Shown here piece after piece: positions 59,587 to 64,000 of a stretch of 64,000 bases of DNA. Position numbers and translations under genes: made by a program. Numbering within the stretch: the first letter of the stretch is position 1; each line of letters starts with the position of its first letter. Below the pieces are notes generated by a model. It had not been told where the DNA came from, did not search any database, and saw only the letters and a list, made by a program, of their open reading frames with translations. The DNA is from CAYXXZ01 sp964469165 (GTDB lineage: Bacteria > Pseudomonadota > Gammaproteobacteria > Pseudomonadales > Porticoccaceae), in NCBI GenBank assembly GCA_964469165.1, contig CAYXXZ010000004.1, forward strand, positions 6,905-70,904, written 5' to 3'.

Positions 59587-59616
59587 GCAGGAGCCTGCCT
59601 GCAGGCAGGCTCCTGC
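59587..59616. repeat. Perfect 30-bp palindrome of the CCTGCCTGCAGG repeat
   Basis: A 30-base perfect palindrome with the core GAGCCTGCCTGCAGGCAGGC. A diverged relative (GGTCGCTTGCAGGCAAGCTCC) lies just upstream at about 59543-59563, and others at 40820-40879 and 57748-57770. It is a dispersed repeat after the secreted-protein gene. Confidence 0.85.
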
Positions 59617-59636
59617 AAAGTACATCTGAGATGTCC

Positions 59637-59810
59637 ATTCACGACCTCGTAATTTAGCGTTATTCGGCTGAGTTGCACATTTCACGTAGAACAGGGTGGA
59701 CCGAGAGGCATTGAGGTTATCTGTACCACGGCGTGTGATCGGTGTGATGCCATCGCCACAGGCACCTACATGAAACGTGAAACTCAGAGGCAGCAAAAGA
59801 TCGTGAACAA
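59637..59810. repeat. Interspersed ~170-bp element, copy B
   Basis: This aligns with 8371-8533 over its length (shared GAGTTGCAC, TTTCACG, CGCCACAGGCACCTAC, TGAAACGTGAAA and CTCAGAGGCAGCAAA). Its right end AGATCGTGAAC is the inverse of the left end of copy A. It is followed directly by another repeat family (59811-59887). Confidence 0.8.
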
Positions 59811-59887
59811 GCTCTAAGCCGTAAATTAAACGCTGACGGAAATTCGCCCGTCCAGTGTTCCTGCTTACAGCTTACGACTTACAGCTC
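59811..59887. repeat. Third copy of the AGCTTAAAGC-type repeat
   Basis: A shorter member of the family at 3140-3320 and 4580-4702: GCTCTAAGCCGTAAATTAAACG, then CAGTGTTCCTGCTTACAGCTTACGACTTACAGCTCT. It extends into the last codons and stop of the RPH-like gene on the minus strand. Confidence 0.7.
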
Positions 59888-62587
59888 TACCAATATGATC
59901 GTGCCGGTATCACCATCCACTGTAATCCGTGCGCCATCCGGAATCAGCTTCGCCGCGTGGGGCAGGTGTACCGCCGGAAAGCCGTATTCCCGTGCCAGGC
60001 AGGAGGCGTGGGACAGCAGCCCGCCGGTTTCGATGACCACTGCGCTGATCAGGCCGAATACCGGGTTCCAGCCTGGATCGGTGGAATGAGTGACGAGGAT
60101 TTCACCGCGCTGGACCCGACCCATCTCGCTGTGGTCCATCACCACGCGCGCAGTGCCGGTGATCACTCCCGGACTGGTCGGCGTGCCCGTGAAGACACCG
60201 TCCGCGCCGTCCTGTGGTGGATGCTCCAGATCGATGGGGCGATTGCGCTTCATGTGCATGGGCATGCTGACCTGCTTGCGCAGCATGCGGTCGCAGTCGC
60301 GTGCCCTGGCACGAATTTTCGTCTTGAGTAGATCGCGGTTTTCGGTACGGCCCCGGAAGTGCTGGAATAGTTCGAGTTCCGAGAGGAAGTGAAAGTCCCG
60401 CGCCTCGTCGATCTGGCCGCGCTCGTAGAGGCGGCGACCGATTTCCACATAGCCGCGCTTGCGCGCATAGGTGAGCAGGTCGGTGGGCCGCGCCCGTTCG
60501 TTGTCCCGCATCACCAGATATTCATGGGTGAGTTCGAAGACGAATTTGAAAATCTCCGCTTTTTTGGCGCCGCCGGATTTCAGATTCAGGTTGGCCAACA
60601 CGTCGTCGAGCATTGCCTGGCGCTGGTGGCTGATTTCTCGTTCCGCCGCTTCCGCATCGTGGTACTCGTCGGCATTCATCATCACCTTGAAGGCGCGCAC
60701 GTCGATGGCGGGGTCTTCAGCACGGCGTGGGTACATGTAATCCCTGTCGGCGTGGCCGCGATGGCCCCATTTCGCGATCCACTGATCATAGCGGCGCAGG
60801 AAATCACGCCCTTCCTGCAAGTCGGCGATGTCGTCGAAAAAGGCCTCGCCCTCGTGCCTGTCGAGGGCGTCTTTCAAATGTGGCGAACGGCGGATGATAT
60901 TGACCAACGCCAACAGATCGTCATTTTCGAGCTGGGTGTCGGTGCGCCGCACTGCCCCCGCCACCAGTTTGGCAAAGGCTGTCTGGGCGTCGCCGCCGTC
61001 GTACCAATTGGACAGCATCCATTTCAGGCCGGACATCAGCAGGCGCAGGGTGATGGGAATGGGCACCCACATCAGGTCGTTCCATTCACCGAAAATTTCC
61101 GTCATGCGCTGGCAGTAGGCGATGACCGCTTCGTCGTCCAGTTCGCGCAGTTGCGCGTAGGAAAGCCCCTCGTAGTCCGTGCGCCTGCGCCACTGCTCGA
61201 AGGTCTTCGTCGCCATCGTCGGCGTGGACTGGTTGTCCAGCATATGCCAGCGCATGATGATGCGCAGGAACTGCGCCTCGTCGAAGGGCGCGTCGATCAT
61301 CTCCTGATGCTGTAGCGGCGGAATGAAATCCAGCAGCATGGGCCGCAGCGGCGGCGGCACCATGCGCTCCACGAAGCGGCGCTCGAATTCCACGTTGTAG
61401 TAGAGCTCGCCTTTCCAGTATTTGAAGGCGCGCATGTCGGCCAGATCCTGGCAGCCGAAATTTTCCCAGATGTAGCGCAGATTGCGATCACTGAACAGGG
61501 GAAATCGTGTCGAATAGGTGAGCGGGCTCACCACGCCGGAGGCCAGGGCATCGCCGAAGGCGCGGGTCCACACCGCATCCGCCGCCACGCCCTGGGTATG
61601 GGCGGCGTCCACATCCGCGTCCCAGGAAAATTCCACGCCGGTGATGGGCCGGGATTGCAGCAGGTAGAGCACGCCATCCTCAATCGCCCACTCGATATCC
61701 TGCGGGAAGCCGCCGTAATAGGTCTGCACCTTTTCCCCCAGGCGCGCCAGCTCCGCAAGCTGCGATGAATCAAGGCAAAACCGCGCACGCTCGCCCTCGG
61801 GCACCGACTCGGTGAGCACACCGCTGCCCGTAGCCTGATCCCGCACCATGCGTTTTTCCTTGGCGCCAGGCATCTGCTCGATCAGGGTATTGCCCGGCAT
61901 CTGCACCACATACTGGTCCGGTGTCACGATACCCTGCACCAGGGATTCGCCGAGCCCCCAGGTGGCGTTGATCACGGTTTCATCGGTGGCAGTGGTGAGC
62001 GGGTTGGCGGTGAACATCACACCGGCCACATCCGAGCGCACCATTTTCTGCACCACCACGGCGATGCGCACCGCATTGTGCTCGAAACCGTTGTGGTGGC
62101 GATAATCGATGGCCCGCGCCGTCCACAGGGATGCCCAGCAACGGCGCACCGCGTCCACTACCTCGTCGCCGCCACGCACGTCCAGATAGGTGTCGTGTTG
62201 CCCGGCGAAGGACGCATCGGCGAGATCCTCTGCCGTGCCGGATGACCGCACGGCAACGTGGATGCCATCGCCCAGCATCTGATACGCGGCGCGAATATCC
62301 TCCGCGATGTCGGCAGGCACGGGCGCCGACAGCAGCAAATCGCGGATCGCCGCCGACTGTTTTTCCAACGCTGCAGGATCGTCATAGGAAACCGTTTTCA
62401 GCAGTTCATCGATTTGCCTGCCGATATCGCCCTGACCGACAAACTCGCCGTAGGCTTCGGTGCTGACGGAAAAACCCGGCGGTACGTGAAAACCCGCCTG
62501 CGACAGGCGACCGAGGTTGACGCCCTTGCCGCCAGTGAGGTTTTGCGCGAGAGCCTCCGGATGGTCGAAAAACAGAATATGGGACAT
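59879..62587 (-). CDS. PEP-utilising enzyme, rifampin-phosphotransferase-like (copy 2)
   Basis: A 902-residue paralogue of the enzyme at 44998-47697, similar along the whole length. ATP-grasp: GGKGVNLGRLSQAGFHVPPGF, AVRSSGTAEDLADASFAGQHDTYL, QDIEWAIEDGVLYLLQSRPITG. Phospho-His domain: STDPGWNPVFGLISAVVIETGGLLSHASCLAREYGFPAV, with the His in SHAS instead of AHGS. The middle domain differs more, suggesting another acceptor. Unlike copy 1, its GC matches the host chromosome, so it is probably the resident version. It stands alone, 139 bases after the MDR gene on the same strand, and its stop codon lies in a dispersed repeat. Confidence 0.86.
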   Translation of the reverse strand: MSHILFFDHPEALAQNLTGGKGVNLGRLSQAGFHVPPGFSVSTEAYGEFVGQGDIGRQIDELLKTVSYDDPAALEKQSAAIRDLLLSAPVPADIAEDIRAAYQMLGDGIHVAVRSSGTAEDLADASFAGQHDTYLDVRGGDEVVDAVRRCWASLWTARAIDYRHHNGFEHNAVRIAVVVQKMVRSDVAGVMFTANPLTTATDETVINATWGLGESLVQGIVTPDQYVVQMPGNTLIEQMPGAKEKRMVRDQATGSGVLTESVPEGERARFCLDSSQLAELARLGEKVQTYYGGFPQDIEWAIEDGVLYLLQSRPITGVEFSWDADVDAAHTQGVAADAVWTRAFGDALASGVVSPLTYSTRFPLFSDRNLRYIWENFGCQDLADMRAFKYWKGELYYNVEFERRFVERMVPPPLRPMLLDFIPPLQHQEMIDAPFDEAQFLRIIMRWHMLDNQSTPTMATKTFEQWRRRTDYEGLSYAQLRELDDEAVIAYCQRMTEIFGEWNDLMWVPIPITLRLLMSGLKWMLSNWYDGGDAQTAFAKLVAGAVRRTDTQLENDDLLALVNIIRRSPHLKDALDRHEGEAFFDDIADLQEGRDFLRRYDQWIAKWGHRGHADRDYMYPRRAEDPAIDVRAFKVMMNADEYHDAEAAEREISHQRQAMLDDVLANLNLKSGGAKKAEIFKFVFELTHEYLVMRDNERARPTDLLTYARKRGYVEIGRRLYERGQIDEARDFHFLSELELFQHFRGRTENRDLLKTKIRARARDCDRMLRKQVSMPMHMKRNRPIDLEHPPQDGADGVFTGTPTSPGVITGTARVVMDHSEMGRVQRGEILVTHSTDPGWNPVFGLISAVVIETGGLLSHASCLAREYGFPAVHLPHAAKLIPDGARITVDGDTGTIILVEL

Positions 62588-62726
62588 GACAGCTGCTACT
62601 CCGGTTATCCTTGGTTTTTCCTAGCGTATCAGCTTGGTGCGGTGTTGTCCGGATCGGAATAGCGTTTTTCCTGACTGTGCCTCACACGAGCACCAGCCTG
62701 GGAGCATGTCGCTCCCGAGAGTCAGA

Positions 62727-63740
62727 TCAGTTTGCGATCTCAATGGCGATCTTGCCCATGTGCGATTGCGTCTCCATCAGTTCAATTGCCCTGTCGACAT
62801 CACCCATCTCAAAATGATGTTCCACCACCGGCGTCACGCGATGCTGTTCGAGAGCTCTGCACATGTCGTTCAGGTGGCGCACAGAGCCAACGGTGATGCC
62901 ACGCAAATGGATATTCTTTATGAGCAACATCTCGGGCGACACCGACGTTTGCACGCCCGCGCCCGAGCGCACACCAATCACCGAAACATGACCGTTGAAC
63001 CTGACCGCGTTGATGGAGCGGGGCAAGGTATCGGCACCGCCAATCTCGACGATGACATCCGCGCCAACACCATCGGTCAGCTCCAACACACGAAGATCCC
63101 AATCCGGATGTTTTCGATAGTTGATGGTGAAATCGGCACCGAGTTTTTTGCCGAAGTCGAGCTTTTCGTCGCTCGACGAAGTGAGTATCACCCGGGCGCC
63201 AAACATTTTGGCGAATTGCAGTGCGAACAGCGAAACACCGCCGGTACCCTGAACGACTACTACTTGGCCGGGCTGCACACAAGCTTCTACTGCAATACTG
63301 CGCCAGGCCGTCAATCCCGCGCAGCACAGTGACGCGGCCTCGGCATGGCCCAGGTAATCGGGCACACGCGCCAGGGATTTGCTTTCCACCAGGGTGTACT
63401 CCTGCAGGAAACCATCGCGGTTGTCGCCATAGACACTCAAACAATATTCGGGCGTGGGCGCTCCGTCGAGCCAGTCAGGAAAAAAATTCGCCATGACACG
63501 CTCGCCAACCTGCCAGGTACCCGTGTCCTCTCCCAACGCAACGATTTCGCCACAGTTGTCAGAAAAGGGAACATGAGGCCAGGTCATATTGGGTACCACG
63601 CCCTGGATATTCAACACATCGTGGAAATTCAGCGTGGTAGCAAAATTTCGTACCACTGCCTGACCTCGGCGCGGAACTGGAATTTCCCGATCCATCAGAC
63701 GCACTGGCGCGCCTTGCTCAGCGATGACAAACGCTTTCAT
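62727..63740 (-). CDS. MDR-family NAD(P)-dependent alcohol dehydrogenase / quinone-oxidoreductase-like
   Basis: A 337-residue zinc-independent-looking MDR protein. The GroES-like start (VRLMDREIPVPRRGQAVVRNFATTLNFHDVLNIQG) is followed by VPFSDNCGEIVALGEDTGTWQVGERV and the Rossmann motif VVVQGTGGVSLFALQFAKMFGARV. The usual catalytic-zinc Cys is replaced by Asn in LNFHD and the structural zinc Cys cluster is absent. Reductase activity on enones or quinones is therefore likely. ATG at 63740 has AAGGAG upstream; the 21-base longer frame is not favoured. Confidence 0.85.
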   Translation of the reverse strand: MKAFVIAEQGAPVRLMDREIPVPRRGQAVVRNFATTLNFHDVLNIQGVVPNMTWPHVPFSDNCGEIVALGEDTGTWQVGERVMANFFPDWLDGAPTPEYCLSVYGDNRDGFLQEYTLVESKSLARVPDYLGHAEAASLCCAGLTAWRSIAVEACVQPGQVVVVQGTGGVSLFALQFAKMFGARVILTSSSDEKLDFGKKLGADFTINYRKHPDWDLRVLELTDGVGADVIVEIGGADTLPRSINAVRFNGHVSVIGVRSGAGVQTSVSPEMLLIKNIHLRGITVGSVRHLNDMCRALEQHRVTPVVEHHFEMGDVDRAIELMETQSHMGKIAIEIAN

Positions 63741-63774
63741 AGCAACTCCTTCAGGCTTCACTCACCGAATGGTT

Positions 63775-63960
63775 TCAGGTTGATTGATTGGCCGCCTCTA
63801 CGATGGCCAGCATCTGTTCATCGATGGCGACCGCCATGCGGTCGAGATCCTCGAAGGTGGCCGTCAGTTCCACCACCCGCCCCTCGCTGTCCTCGAACTG
63901 CAACAGGTAACGCCACTCCGGAGCGCACCGCACTATCCGAAAATCCTTCAGACTCTTCAT
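63775..63960 (-). CDS. Small hypothetical protein
   Basis: A 61-residue basic-then-acidic protein, MKSLKDFRIVRCAPEWRYLLQF at the N-terminus and a helical DRMAVAIDEQMLAIVEAA end. I recognise no family. GAGGGG lies about 7 bases before the ATG at 63960; an ATG 6 bases upstream is also possible. It starts the unit that continues, 34 bases later, with the MDR gene. Confidence 0.6.
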   Translation of the reverse strand: MKSLKDFRIVRCAPEWRYLLQFEDSEGRVVELTATFEDLDRMAVAIDEQMLAIVEAANQST

Positions 63961-64000
63961 TCCCATCCCCTCATTCAAGCAACAAGCGCAGGCTGTCCAG

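Overview
The window looks like chromosome of a high-GC, aerobic gammaproteobacterium, probably a marine Pseudomonadales/Cellvibrionales relative. This is inferred from gene content (DUF2789, DUF4404, LemA plus GIDE, EgtB/EgtD, many TonB-dependent receptors, CaiB/BaiF and enoyl-CoA enzymes) and from Pseudomonas-like palindromic intergenic repeats. No rRNA, tRNA, CRISPR array, intact insertion sequence or prophage was seen.

Region 1 (1-11.5 kb) is ordinary chromosome: a DHH phosphoesterase, a LemA/GIDE pair, a small lipoprotein, small DUF proteins, an enoyl-CoA isomerase-like enzyme, a VOC protein and a DUF486 membrane protein. It ends with an ergothioneine set (ferritin-like protein, EgtB, EgtD) and an acetyl-CoA hydrolase/transferase.

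Region 2 (11.6-39.4 kb) is the centrepiece: a minus-strand corrinoid regulon of three transcription units, each led by a cobalamin riboswitch and a TonB-dependent receptor. Unit A is btuB, cobQ, cbiZ, cobU, cobT, cobC, cobS, cbiB, cobD, btuF, an exported membrane-anchored CobN-like protein and bluB. Unit B is a siderophore-type receptor plus a PepSY membrane protein. Unit C is a BtuB-like receptor, cobO, an ABC permease and ATPase, and a second btuF. Together they cover outer- and inner-membrane uptake, adenosylation, side-chain remodelling (CbiZ), nucleotide-loop assembly and dimethylbenzimidazole synthesis. No corrin-ring genes are present here, so the locus looks built for salvage and remodelling. 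The cob operon is studded with palindromic or duplicated repeats that form the ends of several genes, and a lower-GC DUF3800 gene sits between units B and C.

Region 3 (39.5-43.6 kb) holds a CaiB/BaiF racemase-like enzyme, a zinc-sensing DgcZ-like diguanylate cyclase, a TetR regulator and a histidine phosphatase.

Region 4 (43.6-57.6 kb) is visibly lower in GC and looks like an acquired metabolic island: AraC regulator, RPH-like PEP-utilising enzyme, lipocalin-like DUF protein, PhyH dioxygenase, MFS transporter, GMC oxidoreductase, SDR, TonB receptor and cytochrome P450. This suggests uptake and oxidative/phosphorylative processing of an unidentified hydrophobic alcohol or terpenoid/steroid-like compound.

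Region 5 (57.6-64 kb) has an ECF sigma factor with a secreted protein, a second RPH-like enzyme, a zinc-free MDR dehydrogenase and a small hypothetical gene. Several interspersed repeat families link region 5 with region 1.
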